64,000 nt of DNA from Citrobacter sp. JGM124 (GTDB lineage: Bacteria > Pseudomonadota > Gammaproteobacteria > Enterobacterales > Enterobacteriaceae): NCBI RefSeq assembly GCF_018257795.1, contig NZ_JAERJD010000010.1:1-64000 (forward strand). Direction: 5' to 3'. The notes below the pieces were generated by a model. That model was not told the origin of the DNA. It did not search any database and was given only the letters and a program-made list of their open reading frames with translations. Numbering within the stretch: the stretch's first letter is position 1; every line of letters starts with the position of its first letter. The position numbers were made by a program, and so were the translations under genes. Below are positions 39,667 through 51,358 of this stretch, in pieces.

Positions 39667-40602
39667 ATGAAAGTTGCAGTCCTCGGCGCGGCAGGTGGTA
39701 TTGGCCAGGCGCTTGCCCTTCTACTCAAGACCCAGCTGCCTTCAGGTTCAGAACTCTCTCTGTATGATATTGCACCAGTCACCCCTGGGGTGGCGGTTGA
39801 TCTGAGCCATATTCCCACTGATGTAAAAATCCAGGGATTCTCTGGTGAAGATGCTACCCCAGCTTTAGTCGGCGCTGATGTCGTCCTGATTTCTGCAGGT
39901 GTTGCGCGTAAGCCAGGTATGGATCGTTCAGACTTGTTTAACGTGAATGCGGGTATTGTAAGAAATCTGATTCAGCAAGTCGCCAAAACTTGCCCAAAAG
40001 CCTGCATCGGTATTATCACCAACCCGGTCAACACGACGGTAGCGATTGCTGCCGAAGTACTGAAAAATGCGGGTGTATATGACAAACGTAAACTGTTTGG
40101 CGTAACCACCCTGGATATCATTCGCTCCAATACTTTTGTTGCTGAGTTGAAAGGTAAGAAACCTGCTGAGATAGACGTTCCCGTCATTGGTGGTCACTCA
40201 GGTGTGACCATTCTGCCTTTACTGTCTCAAATCCCGGGCATTACCTTTACGGAGCAGGAAATTTCTGACCTGACTAAACGTATCCAGAATGCAGGTACTG
40301 AAGTAGTTGAAGCGAAAGCAGGTGGCGGGTCTGCAACGCTCTCTATGGGACAAGCGGCTGCACGCTTTGGCTTATCTCTGGTCCGTGCATTGCAGGGTGA
40401 CGATAATGTGGTTGAATGTGCTTATGTTGAAGGTGATGGCAAATATGCCCGCTTCTTCTCTCAGCCACTGTTGTTAGGCAAAGAAGGTATTGCTGAGTAC
40501 AAATCGATTGGTGCTTTGAGCGCTTATGAGCAGCAAGCGTTGACGAGTATGCTTGATACCCTGAAGGCTGATATCAAACTGGGTGAAGAGTTCGTTAAGT
40601 AG
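39667..40602 (+). CDS. mdh: Malate dehydrogenase
   Basis: The 311-residue NAD-dependent enzyme starts [20 protein letters not shown] with the glycine nucleotide-binding loop. It carries the substrate arginines in [13 protein letters not shown] and the catalytic histidine in [13 protein letters not shown]. It converts malate to oxaloacetate in the citric acid cycle. An AAGGAG site precedes the ATG. The divergent argR is its usual neighbour. In E. coli ArcA and CRP control it; no clear sites were assigned. Confidence 0.99.
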   Translation: MKVAVLGAAGGIGQALALLLKTQLPSGSELSLYDIAPVTPGVAVDLSHIPTDVKIQGFSGEDATPALVGADVVLISAGVARKPGMDRSDLFNVNAGIVRNLIQQVAKTCPKACIGIITNPVNTTVAIAAEVLKNAGVYDKRKLFGVTTLDIIRSNTFVAELKGKKPAEIDVPVIGGHSGVTILPLLSQIPGITFTEQEISDLTKRIQNAGTEVVEAKAGGGSATLSMGQAAARFGLSLVRALQGDDNVVECAYVEGDGKYARFFSQPLLLGKEGIAEYKSIGALSAYEQQALTSMLDTLKADIKLGEEFVK

Positions 40603-40864
40603 CCTGATGGCCATCTAAAGGGAAACAGTCGTTCCCCTTTAGATGGCAGAAAGCACGACCATGTGTAAAACAAAAGTGATCCGGAATGTTTATCTGTTGC
40701 CGACATAGCGGTATTAATGAGTAAGCATTCTTGATGCTATCTTCCCCCCTGTATATCACTTGATACATACTGACATCCTCACCTTCCTGGCAGTATTCAC
40801 CAACCATAAATCCTGGCTGTCGTTCACCAGAGCCTTGCCCATTGTAATTTAAAGGCTGGGACAT
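40595..40864 (-). CDS. Possible small protein or gene remnant downstream of mdh
   Basis: A 89-residue frame starts [19 protein letters not shown] on the minus strand. Its first two thirds have coding-like codon choice and a globular look ([19 protein letters not shown]), but the last third runs through the mdh 3' hairpin and overlaps the mdh end, which suggests truncation or a shifted frame near 40700. The ribosome binding site is weak. I do not recognise a family; it may be a chance frame. Confidence 0.28.
   Translation of the reverse strand: MSQPLNYNGQGSGERQPGFMVGEYCQEGEDVSMYQVIYRGEDSIKNAYSLIPLCRQQINIPDHFCFTHGRAFCHLKGNDCFPLDGHQAT
40611..40646 (+). terminator. Hairpin downstream of mdh
   Basis: A long stem (CCATCTAAAGGGAA at 40611-40624 with TTCCCCTTTAGATGG at 40632-40646, one bulged base) starts 8 bases after the mdh stop. 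T-run is lacking, but a strong mRNA 3'-end hairpin is likely. Confidence 0.65.
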
Positions 40865-40888
40865 TCTGGCCTGTAATGATCGATACAT

Positions 40889-41167
40889 GGCGAAATATGT
40901 GTTAATTTACGGGGCACAACAGTATTTTATCGGGTCTCACGGATGGGTATTCTATGTTAAAGGATATAATTATATTAAATAAAAGCATTAATAACGTATA
41001 TGTTTTAATCAGCTCGATGGGTTATTAAATATATTGAAATTATTGCTATGTAAATAATATTCGATAAATTTATTGTGAATGATTTATAGCGAATAGTTTT
41101 CATATAAATCAAAATATTATTTTTAATGTATGATGTTCTTTCGATGTTCTATAATGGGATGGTTATA
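40889..41167. other. A/T-rich region upstream of the first lipoprotein gene
   Basis: No gene is seen. The sequence from about 40960 on is very A/T-rich and should hold the promoter of the lipoprotein gene at 41168. Such regions often bind H-NS, but this is inference. Confidence 0.4.
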
Positions 41168-41581
41168 ATGTTACGTTCGGTTGCTCTTTTATCTGTCATT
41201 TTTTTAGCTGGTTGCTCCTCCAATGTGGTGAAGAATACTACGACTAAGCCAGTTTCTGCTGCTCCTGCCACCAACTACGCTCAAAATAATAGCCGTATTG
41301 TGCCGGTCAATTCTGTGGTATCAAGCAATAATCCATGTGTGGACCGCTTTAATTTCCTGCGTCTGGCAGGCAATGAGAAATACCAAAAATACTCTAACGA
41401 CTATACTCGGATTGGAGATGGCTATAACTTCCTTAATACCAATAAAAACATTATGAACAGCGACGCCAGGCGTGTTTATACCAATACACTGGAAATGAAG
41501 ATGGATACACTGTGCTCTGAAGTAAACTATGCTGGGTTCCAAGTGATCCAACAAAAAATCAGTGCACTGAGCAATATCTAG
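41168..41581 (+). CDS. Small lipoprotein, paralog A
   Basis: The 137-residue protein has a lipoprotein signal (MLRSVALLSVIFLAGCSSN; lipobox LAGC with Cys16). The mature part has a low-complexity linker (to about residue 50), then a conserved helical domain with VPVNSVVSSNNPCVDRFNFL and LCSEVNYAGFQVIQQKISAL. Two cysteines (in NPCVD and TLCSE) could form a disulfide. The residue after Cys16 is Ser, so transport to the outer membrane is expected. It is clearly paralogous to the convergent gene at 42041-42442. ATG 41168 is chosen because the signal peptide starts there. Function is unknown. Confidence 0.85.
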   Translation: MLRSVALLSVIFLAGCSSNVVKNTTTKPVSAAPATNYAQNNSRIVPVNSVVSSNNPCVDRFNFLRLAGNEKYQKYSNDYTRIGDGYNFLNTNKNIMNSDARRVYTNTLEMKMDTLCSEVNYAGFQVIQQKISALSNI

Positions 41582-41605
41582 CTTTAAACACCTGGCTGGA
41601 ATGAC

Positions 41606-41645
41606 AAGAGATAATGTGAATATTTTTGTGACCATTATCTCTTTT
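41606..41645 (+). terminator. Terminator of lipoprotein gene A
   Basis: A perfect 11-bp stem AAGAGATAATG (41606-41616) with CATTATCTCTT (41633-41643) is followed by TT, 24 bases after the stop codon. Confidence 0.7.
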
Positions 41646-42040
41646 CAGACGTTCTTGCTTTAACTGGAATAATTAACTGTTAATTTCCTGTTGGCCTTTC
41701 TGGCCACGCATTACCGTTTCTCTTACATATGGTGATACCCATATAAGACCGACACTGAACGCGCTTGTTGAGTTTTTAATCCTGAGCACAGGATAAAAGG
41801 CTGCTTTTTTTCTGTCTTAAGAAAGTGGAGTCAGTACCGGGGAGACTGATTACTGGCTGGCGGATATCACAGTACGTGAGGTCAAAATCTTTAAGTCGTG
41901 TGATTCCAGAAGCATGCCGGTTAATCACTAACACGCAGATAAATCGTGAAAAATTTTTTGTAATATGAAGGTATTGAATTTATTTTTTACGGTGATGCGA
42001 TTATAGAGTGAAGATCCCTCCACTCTATAATTAATTGATT
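41646..42040. other. Region between the convergent lipoprotein genes
   Basis: No gene is supported. Near its end a perfect 10-bp stem TTATAGAGTG (42001-42010) with CACTCTATAA (42021-42030) lies just past the stop of the minus-strand lipoprotein gene and is its likely 3' hairpin. The rest has no recognisable element. Confidence 0.5.
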
Positions 42041-42442
42041 CTAGATATTGCTAAGATCTTTGATTTTCTTCTGAATCAACTGATAGCTTGCATAATTTAC
42101 TTCTGAACAAATGGTATCAAGTTTCATGTTTAAATTCATGGTGTAGATACGCTTTGCATCTTCGCCCATAATATTTTTATTGACTCTCAAGAAATGGAAT
42201 CCATCATTAACTTTTATATAATTACTTGAAAGTCTTTCATATTGAGAATCGCCGGCACGACGCAAGAAGTTAAAATTATCAACACAAGAATTACTGGTCG
42301 ATTCAATTGAATTTACAGGAACAATAGTACTATTTTCTCTCGCGTATTGAACTACGGGTTTGTCTGCTGTGCGGGTAACGGTGTTGGATGAACACGCGGT
42401 CAGAAAAAGAACAGAAACTATGAAGAGAGATTTCAAATACAT
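42041..42442 (-). CDS. Small lipoprotein, paralog B
   Basis: The 133-residue protein has a lipoprotein signal with lipobox LTAC (Cys17, followed by Ser-Ser-Asn). The mature domain repeats that of the plus-strand paralog at 41168: IVPVNSIESTSNSCVDNFNFLRRAGD, FLRVNKNIMGEDAKRIYT, and TICSEVNYASYQLIQKKI with the shared end LSNI. Both cysteines are kept. Divergence is moderate, so the duplication is not recent. Function is unknown; outer-membrane location is expected. Confidence 0.85.
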   Translation of the reverse strand: MYLKSLFIVSVLFLTACSSNTVTRTADKPVVQYARENSTIVPVNSIESTSNSCVDNFNFLRRAGDSQYERLSSNYIKVNDGFHFLRVNKNIMGEDAKRIYTMNLNMKLDTICSEVNYASYQLIQKKIKDLSNI

Positions 42443-42684
42443 TATGACTCCTAAGTCTTGAAGACGCTATTATTTTTGGAAAGGGGATAGATGGCACGAG
42501 TATATTGAAAATTTTTTTACTGGGCAAAGACTAAACAAGGTACAGGCATACTATACAAAAAATGCGGGATGAACAAAATTTTTCTACTGTCTATAGGCAT
42601 ATGCCGAAGCGAGTATCGGCCCTTTACAAAACTGGGCGACTTATACTTAATCTAGCCGACGCCCTTGGTTATCCTGGCTGTTCG

Positions 42685-42717
42685 CCCCCTCATGGCTGAT
42701 TAATCAGACAGAGGGGG
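42685..42717. terminator. Hairpin downstream of degS
   Basis: CCCCCTC (42685-42691) pairs with GAGGGGG (42711-42717) around an inner palindrome CTGATTAATCAG (42696-42707). It starts 14 bases after the degS stop on the minus strand; no T-run follows. Confidence 0.5.
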
Positions 42718-42731
42718 TAATGATCCTGACA

Positions 42732-43799
42732 CTATTCAACAGCGGGGTACTCCTGGATGGTAACAGGCAAGCTGAGTTTCTTATCTTCACGCATTACCTC
42801 AACATCCACCACTGAACCCGGGCGAATTTCTGCTACCTGGTCCATGGTCTCCAGCGCTGAAATAGCCGGTTTATGGTTGACTGACAGAATTACATCATTA
42901 ACCTGAATACCCGCAGCAGCAGCTGGCCCGTTAGGGGATACTTCATTAACAACAATACCTTGCAGCTGCTCAATACCCGCTGATGTGCCATTCGCTGGCA
43001 TGATATCCCGGCCACCAATACCGATATAACCACGAATCACCCGACCATCACGAATGAGTTTTTCCATTATTTTGGTAGAAAGAGGGGTGGGAATCGCAAA
43101 ACCAATTCCTTCAGGTGTTTCACCGTCGTTACTCTTATCAAATGACAACGTGTTAATCCCTATGAGCTCTCCCAGTGAGTTGACCAGCGCACCACCGGAA
43201 TTACCACGGTTAATTGAGGCATCAGTTTGTAAAAAGGATTGCCTACCGGATGGGCTTAAACCGATTCGGCCTGTTGCACTGATTATCCCCTGGGTGACGG
43301 TCTGACCGAGGTTATAAGGATTCCCTATTGCCAGTACCACATCACCAATATGCGGGGCCCGTTTGGTATTGATTGGGATGATTGGCAGGTTAGTTGCACT
43401 GATTTTTAATACCGCAAGGTCTGTCAGGCTGTCAGAACCAATTAGCAGTGCTTCAAAGATTCGCCCATCCTGAAGGGCTACAATGATCTGCTCGGCATTG
43501 TTGATAACATGCTTATTGGTAATGATGTAACCGCGGCTGTCCATAATAACGCCGGAACCGAGGGTTTTTATCTGTAATTGCGACTGGCCATTGGTTCCGG
43601 CACTGCGGTTGTAAACGTTGACGACAGCCGGAGCAGCACGGCGTACTGCTGAGTTAAAACTGAGTGGTGTGTCATCAGCGCCATCAAATTTTGACGGGGT
43701 CAGTGGCAGAATGGTCTGCCGTAAAGAGGGGACTGCAAGTAATAATATCCCAGCAACGACGATCCCTATCACCACTGAACGAAGTATCTTTAGAAGCAT
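42732..43799 (-). CDS. degS: DegS, sigma-E stress sensor protease
   Basis: The 355-residue protein equals E. coli DegS. It has an N-terminal membrane anchor (about 5-25), a trypsin-like domain with triad His97 (TNKHVI), Asp127 (LTDLAV) and Ser201 (RGNSGGAL), and one PDZ domain. It senses misfolded outer-membrane porins by their C termini and cleaves RseA to release sigma-E. It follows degQ by about 100 bases on the same strand. Confidence 0.98.
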   Translation of the reverse strand: MLLKILRSVVIGIVVAGILLLAVPSLRQTILPLTPSKFDGADDTPLSFNSAVRRAAPAVVNVYNRSAGTNGQSQLQIKTLGSGVIMDSRGYIITNKHVINNAEQIIVALQDGRIFEALLIGSDSLTDLAVLKISATNLPIIPINTKRAPHIGDVVLAIGNPYNLGQTVTQGIISATGRIGLSPSGRQSFLQTDASINRGNSGGALVNSLGELIGINTLSFDKSNDGETPEGIGFAIPTPLSTKIMEKLIRDGRVIRGYIGIGGRDIMPANGTSAGIEQLQGIVVNEVSPNGPAAAAGIQVNDVILSVNHKPAISALETMDQVAEIRPGSVVDVEVMREDKKLSLPVTIQEYPAVE

Positions 43800-43856
43800 A
43801 GCGTTTTATTAGGTCGTTTTATTATTTCGTGAAAGTGGATAATAGAGGCGCGTTTA

Positions 43857-43893
43857 TAAAACGGGCAGCCAGTGACTGGTATGCCCGTTTTTT
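43857..43893. terminator. Terminator between degQ and degS
   Basis: AAACGGGCA (43859-43867) with TGCCCGTTT (43882-43890) forms a stem around an inner palindrome CCAGTGACTGG, with T-runs on both strands. It ends degQ, so degS is probably transcribed mainly from its own promoter. Confidence 0.8.
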
Positions 43894-43900
43894 GACTAAC

Positions 43901-45241
43901 TTAACGCACTAATATATAGAGGCTGTTATCGCCACGTACAACCTGTAATGCAACAATCGCAGGTTTGGTGTCCATGATTTTACGCATATCAGCCAGGTTT
44001 TGCACTGGGGAGCGGTTCACCGCGATGATAACATCATCTTTCTGTAAGCCTGTCAGCGCAGCGGGTGAGCCTTTCTCTACATTCTCCAGTAAAATCCCTT
44101 TGGTGCCTTCTTTTGTCTGGCTATCAATGAATGATGCCCCTTGCAATGCTGGCAGAATGGAGGTCATATTCGCCGTGGTTTCCGGGCTTTTATCCAGCGT
44201 AACGTTGGTACTGATTGATTTTCCATCACGTAGCAGACCCAGTTTGACGATGGTGCCTGGTTCCGTGGTGGCAATTTTACTACGTAATTCTGCAAAGCTT
44301 TGGATTGCTTTATCATTCAGGCTGGTGATGACATCGCCGGCTTTAACGCCTGCTTTTGCAGAGGCCGAGTCAGGAATCACCTCACTAATAAACGCGCCTC
44401 GCTGAGTATTGAGATTCAGCGCATTAGCGATATCTGCATTCAGCTCGGTTCCTTTAATGCCGAGCAGGCCTCGTTTGGCCTCTCCGTACTGGATAAACTG
44501 TTTAACCAGGGTTTGTGCCATATTGCTCGGGATGGCAAAACCGATACCAACGTTCCCCCCTCCCGTTGCCAGCATGGCAGTATTGATCCCAATCAGTTCA
44601 CCATTAAGGTTAACCAGTGCTCCACCTGAGTTTCCCTGATTGATGGAGGCATCTGTCTGAATAAAGTTTTCCAGCCCTTCCAGATTCAAACCACTACGAC
44701 CAAGGGCGGAGATAATACCGGAAGTGGCTGTTTGCCCTAAACCAAACGGATTACCGACAGCAACAGTGAAATCACCCACTCGCAAAGCGTCAGAGTCTGC
44801 AATCTTAATTTCGTTTAAATTTTTGGCATCATGAAGTTGCAGTAAAGCAATATCCGTTTGTTTATCACTGCCAATGACTTTGGCATCAAACTCTCGCCCA
44901 TCATTGAGTTTGATTTTGATTTTATCAGCTTGGTCGATGACGTGATTATTCGTCAGAATGTAACCATTCTTCGCATCAATGATGACACCTGACCCGAGTC
45001 CCCCAGTGGCACGTGGTGAATTGCCTTTAGGAATGTCAGAGGCAGCGGCTGAGGCACTGCGTTCCACTTGAACACTGACCACGGCAGGCAGTACTTTTTC
45101 AAGCATGGGCGCGAGGCTCGGCAATACGTGCTGTTGCGCAGGGATATCCGTTGATGTTGAGGCTTTGGCTAGAGACGACGCACTGAGTGTCACACCGATG
45201 CTTAATGCTAATACACTTAATAGCCGTACTTGTTTGTTCAT
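43901..45241 (-). CDS. degQ: DegQ periplasmic serine endoprotease
   Basis: The 446-residue HtrA-family protein has a signal peptide (MNKQVRLLSV..., end near SLAKA at 27), a protease domain with His100 (TNNHVI), Asp130 (QTDIALL) and Ser205 (NQGNSGGAL), and two PDZ domains. It degrades and chaperones unfolded periplasmic proteins. The ATG at 45241 is preferred to 45280 because the signal peptide begins there. The loop between strands is short, as in DegQ and unlike DegP. Confidence 0.97.
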   Translation of the reverse strand: MNKQVRLLSVLALSIGVTLSASSLAKASTSTDIPAQQHVLPSLAPMLEKVLPAVVSVQVERSASAAASDIPKGNSPRATGGLGSGVIIDAKNGYILTNNHVIDQADKIKIKLNDGREFDAKVIGSDKQTDIALLQLHDAKNLNEIKIADSDALRVGDFTVAVGNPFGLGQTATSGIISALGRSGLNLEGLENFIQTDASINQGNSGGALVNLNGELIGINTAMLATGGGNVGIGFAIPSNMAQTLVKQFIQYGEAKRGLLGIKGTELNADIANALNLNTQRGAFISEVIPDSASAKAGVKAGDVITSLNDKAIQSFAELRSKIATTEPGTIVKLGLLRDGKSISTNVTLDKSPETTANMTSILPALQGASFIDSQTKEGTKGILLENVEKGSPAALTGLQKDDVIIAVNRSPVQNLADMRKIMDTKPAIVALQVVRGDNSLYILVR

Positions 45242-45418
45242 TAGATGCAGGCTCTCATAAGATAAGAAAAGGGGACACAACGTTTATTGTGGTGGTGTTT
45301 GCATATTGACCTGTTCACAATATTTGTATGCATAATGACCAGACAAATAATCAGAACGTTCTCAGCAAAAATATCCGGGATATACCAATAATACCCCGGA
45401 GAAACAGAGCGGTATCGA

Positions 45419-45817
45419 TCAGTCTCGTTTTGCGCCACCACGTAGCAAACCTGAAGCGCCTTCTGAATAATCACGCGGCATCTGAACCGGGGCTTGATCA
45501 TTGTTGGCTTCTGACTCCGTCAGGCGCGTGCGAAATGGGTTAGCATCCGCAGACATACCCGGCAACAAGCTACTCGAGCTTTTCGCCATATGCTGGTAAA
45601 GCTGACGATAGTCATTAGCCATTTTATCTAACAATTCAGCACTATGGGCGAAATGGCTGACCAGCTCTTCGCGATACTCTTCAAGCTCTTTTTTACTTGC
45701 TTCCAGTTCATACTGCAGGGTTTGTTGTTGACGCAATTTACGATTACCAAAACGCATCGCAATGGCGCCAATAATCAGGCCTACAACTAATCCAATAAGC
45801 GCATATTCCCAAGTCAT
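45419..45817 (-). CDS. zapG: ZapG (YhcB), cell-division/envelope protein
   Basis: The 132-residue protein equals E. coli YhcB in length. It has one N-terminal membrane segment (MTWEYALIGLVVGLIIGAIA), a coiled coil (about 25-80) and the conserved end PRDYSEGASGLLRGGAKRD. It interacts with division and elongation proteins and affects envelope biogenesis. ATG 45817 has a GGGAGATG site; the frame reaches 45862 without support. Confidence 0.95.
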   Translation of the reverse strand: MTWEYALIGLVVGLIIGAIAMRFGNRKLRQQQTLQYELEASKKELEEYREELVSHFAHSAELLDKMANDYRQLYQHMAKSSSSLLPGMSADANPFRTRLTESEANNDQAPVQMPRDYSEGASGLLRGGAKRD

Positions 45818-45980
45818 GAACATCTCCCGTTGTCTTGTGATTCCATAGGGTAGTCTTGCCACTATAACCGTTAATTTAAGAGAAGTGGAATCTTGCCGCA
45901 GCTTCGCTTAGGGTAGAACGGCCTTTTTTCGACAACTGTAGTAAACAGCCATACGATTTTAAAGGAAAAACTAGGATACC

Positions 45981-47105
45981 ATGCAAAATATCTCTCCCCT
46001 ATTATGCTACCAGCAAACCCTGTCAAAAGAGGACTATCAGCCTGATGATGTCCAGCTCGATGCGATCACCAGACTGGATACAATATGGCGGCAGTTTATC
46101 TCACAGAAGTCAGTGCCATCTTCTCTGAGCATGCGTGAAAGGCTTGGCAAGTTGCTTGGCAAGAAACCCCCTTTAGCGCCCCAGGAGCCCATCAGAGGTT
46201 TATACATGTGGGGAGGGGTAGGACGTGGTAAAACTTGGTTAATGGATATGTTTTTTCAGAGTTTGCCTGGCGATCGTAAGCTAAGACTGCATTTTCACCG
46301 TTTTATGTTGCGAGTGCATGACGCGTTAACCCAGCTACAAGGGCACAGTGATCCACTGGAAAAAGTGGCAGACAGCTTTAAAGCTGAGACTGATATTTTA
46401 TGCTTTGATGAATTTTTTGTCTCAGATATTACTGATGCCATGTTGTTAGGGGCATTGATGAAGGCGCTTTTTGCCCGAGGGATCACACTGGTCGCAACCT
46501 CCAATATTCCTCCGGATGAACTTTATCGTAACGGTTTACAGCGTGCACGTTTCCTGCCTGCCATTGAGGCAATTAAGCAGTACTGTGATGTGATGAATGT
46601 GGATGCGGGTATTGATTACCGTCTGCGGACGCTGACTCAGGCCCATGTCTGGCTGTCGCCCCTAAATCAAGATACGACCCAGAAGATGGCGACGCTCTAT
46701 ACCGCGTTAAGTGGTATCGCGCTTGGGTCCGGACCGGTACTCGACATTAATCATCGGCCATTGGCGACTCTCGGTGTTGCTAACCAAGTCCTGGCGGTGG
46801 ATTATGTGACACTCTGCGTTGATGCCCGTAGCCAGCATGACTATATAGCGTTATCGCGGCAGTTTCATACGGTGATGTTACTGCATGTCCCGGTGATGAA
46901 AACCAGCAACGAAAATGAAGCCCGGCGCTTTATTGCGTTAGTGGATGAGTTTTATGAACGCCATGTCAAACTTCTGGTTTCTGCTGAAACAGATCTTCCA
47001 TATATTTATCAAGGTGAAAGACTCTCTTTTGAATTTCAGCGTTGCTTGTCACGCTTGCAAGAAATGCAAAGTGAAGCGTATTTACGACGGGAACATTTGC
47101 CTTAA
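45981..47105 (+). CDS. zapE: Cell-division ATPase ZapE
   Basis: The 374-residue AFG1-like ATPase has Walker A GGVGRGKT (78-85), Walker B ILCFDEFFV (about 138-146) and the AAA sensor segment LVATSNIPPDELY. It acts at the Z-ring late in division, mainly under low oxygen or heat, lowering FtsZ polymer stability. It is divergent from zapG, as in E. coli. Confidence 0.96.
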   Translation: MQNISPLLCYQQTLSKEDYQPDDVQLDAITRLDTIWRQFISQKSVPSSLSMRERLGKLLGKKPPLAPQEPIRGLYMWGGVGRGKTWLMDMFFQSLPGDRKLRLHFHRFMLRVHDALTQLQGHSDPLEKVADSFKAETDILCFDEFFVSDITDAMLLGALMKALFARGITLVATSNIPPDELYRNGLQRARFLPAIEAIKQYCDVMNVDAGIDYRLRTLTQAHVWLSPLNQDTTQKMATLYTALSGIALGSGPVLDINHRPLATLGVANQVLAVDYVTLCVDARSQHDYIALSRQFHTVMLLHVPVMKTSNENEARRFIALVDEFYERHVKLLVSAETDLPYIYQGERLSFEFQRCLSRLQEMQSEAYLRREHLP

Positions 47106-47761
<656 letters not shown>

Positions 47762-47773
47762 TCGGGATTATAG

Positions 47774-48169
<396 letters not shown>

Positions 48170-48211
48170 TTGTTCTCTGCAATATTTGCAGAACAACAAT
48201 GGACAGCAAAC

Positions 48212-48246
48212 AAACACCGAAGAGCTTCTCTTCGGTGTTTTTTTTA
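48212..48246 (+). terminator. Rho-independent terminator of rplM-rpsI
   Basis: A 12-bp perfect stem AACACCGAAGAG (48213-48224) with CTCTTCGGTGTT (48228-48239) and a CTT loop is followed by T8. Confidence 0.95.
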
Positions 48247-48722
48247 TCTGCCAACCCTGCGGCCTTATCCTCATTGTTTTATTCTTTCGATTATTCTGAA
48301 CCCGTCATTTCTCTAATTCCCCTGTCACGTTGAGGTTTGTCGTCTGCAACGGTGGGAAAAATACTAAATGCCTTTTTATTCAAAGTGATATGAGTATTTA
48401 TTCGCCTTTAAACCACAGCGGCAAGAACCGCATCATATTGTGATGAATCTGCTACTCCGCAGATTTTTGTGCTACTAATTTATATTATCGCTTCTAACGT
48501 AATGAAATTAATGTGTTTTTCCGTAAATTGAGAGTGTAGCCCCCACAAGGTCAGTAAAATCTGGTAAACTAACGGACAATTTTCTGCCCAAATGTTGAGA
48601 TCTGTCGCACGCTTGCTCTTCAGTGATGGTGATGTTTCGTCGAATGTTGGGCAATAAACGATCAGGTTAGTCACCATCGGTGACTATACGAAGTAATTTT
48701 CTGGATAAACTTGGAGGTTTTC
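48247..48722 (+). promoter_or_regulatory. rpsI-sspA intergenic region with a palindrome in the sspA leader
   Basis: No gene is seen. TAGTCACC (48668-48675) and GGTGACTA (48679-48686) form a perfect 8-bp inverted repeat 37 bases before the sspA start. The sspA promoter should lie between about 48530 and 48600; TAAACT near 48564 is a possible -10. The sspA site GGAGG at 48713-48717 is strong. Confidence 0.5.
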
Positions 48723-49364
48723 ATGGCTGTCGCTGCCAACAAACGTTCGGTGATGACGCTGTTTTCCGGCCCGACTGATATCTACAGCCACCAGGTACGC
48801 ATTGTACTGGCGGAAAAAGGTGTTAGCGTTGAAATTGAGCACGTGGAAGCGGATAACCTGCCTCAGGATCTCATCGATCTCAACCCGAATCATAGCGTAC
48901 CGACCCTGGTCGATCGTGAGCTGACTTTGTGGGAATCACGTATCATTATGGAATATCTTGATGAGCGTTTCCCACACCCTCCGCTGATGCCCGTTTATCC
49001 GGTTGCTCGTGGTGAAAGCCGTCTGTATATGCATCGTATTGAGAAAGACTGGTATACCCTGATGAACGTTGTCATGAACGGTTCTGCTCATGATGCCGAT
49101 GTTGCACGTAAACAGCTGCGGGAAGAGTTACTGGCTATTGCCCCGGTATTCACTCAAAAACCTTTCTTCCTGAGCGATGAATTCAGTTTGGTTGACTGCT
49201 ATCTGGCTCCGTTACTGTGGCGTTTACCGCAGATGGGGATTGAGCTCACAGGTGTTGGTTCGAAAGAGATGAAAGGGTATATGACACGCGTCTTCGAGCG
49301 TGATTCTTTCCTGGCTTCATTGACCGAACCTGAGCGTGAAATGCGTCTACAAACCCGAGGTTAA
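48723..49364 (+). CDS. sspA: Stringent starvation protein A
   Basis: The 213-residue protein has the glutathione-transferase fold: thioredoxin-like N domain (SVMTLFSGPTDIYSHQVRIV) with the cis-proline in HSVPTLVDRELTLWESRII, and a helical C domain. It lacks transferase activity and binds RNA polymerase, aiding acid and starvation survival. ATG 48723 has a GGAGG site and fits the E. coli length (212). It is co-transcribed with sspB. Confidence 0.97.
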   Translation: MAVAANKRSVMTLFSGPTDIYSHQVRIVLAEKGVSVEIEHVEADNLPQDLIDLNPNHSVPTLVDRELTLWESRIIMEYLDERFPHPPLMPVYPVARGESRLYMHRIEKDWYTLMNVVMNGSAHDADVARKQLREELLAIAPVFTQKPFFLSDEFSLVDCYLAPLLWRLPQMGIELTGVGSKEMKGYMTRVFERDSFLASLTEPEREMRLQTRG

Positions 49365-49367
49365 TGG

Positions 49368-49862
49368 ATGGAAATGTCGCAACTGTCTCCGCGTCGTCCT
49401 TATCTGTTAAGGGCTTTTTATGAATGGTTGCTCGATAACGAGTTAACACCACACGTCGTTGTGGATATCACGTTACCAGACGTACAGGTTCCAATGGAAT
49501 TTGCACGTGACGGGCAAATCGTTCTTAATATTGCCCCTCGTGCAGTGGGTAATCTTGAGTTAACCAATGACGCCGTGCAGTTTAGTGCACGCTTCGGTGG
49601 TGTTCCACGTCAGGTGTACGTACCTATGGCTGCTGTCATGGCTATTTATGCCCGTGAAAATGGTGCGGGGACGATGTTTGAACCCGAAGCCGGTTACGAA
49701 GATGACGTGGAAAGCGATAACGATGATGATGTATCAGTGGGCTCTGAACCAGTGATGCAAGTTATTGATGGTGCTCGGGATGATCAGGATGATTCAGATA
49801 ATGGCCCTGATGATGAACCGCCACCACGTGGTGGTCGTCCGACCCTGCGAGTCGTTAAATAG
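49368..49862 (+). CDS. sspB: ClpXP adaptor SspB
   Basis: The 164-residue protein has the SspB ribosome-associated fold (SPRRPYLLRAFYEWLLDNEL start), an acidic flexible linker (about 105-150) and the ClpX-binding tail RGGRPTLRVVK. It delivers ssrA-tagged proteins to ClpXP. It starts 3 bases after sspA, so it is translationally linked. Confidence 0.97.
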   Translation: MEMSQLSPRRPYLLRAFYEWLLDNELTPHVVVDITLPDVQVPMEFARDGQIVLNIAPRAVGNLELTNDAVQFSARFGGVPRQVYVPMAAVMAIYARENGAGTMFEPEAGYEDDVESDNDDDVSVGSEPVMQVIDGARDDQDDSDNGPDDEPPPRGGRPTLRVVK

Positions 49863-49891
49863 CCGTTGTGAATGAGTCAGACAGCGAATAG

Positions 49892-49927
49892 AAAAGGCCT
49901 GATAACGGTGTTATCAGGCCTTTTTTC
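49892..49927. terminator. Bidirectional terminator between sspB and gltD
   Basis: AAAAGGCCTGATAAC (49892-49906) and GTTATCAGGCCTTTT (49910-49924) form a 15-bp perfect stem with a 3-base loop and runs of A and T at the ends, serving the convergent operons. Confidence 0.95.
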
Positions 49928-49930
49928 GAC

Positions 49931-51358
<1,428 letters not shown>

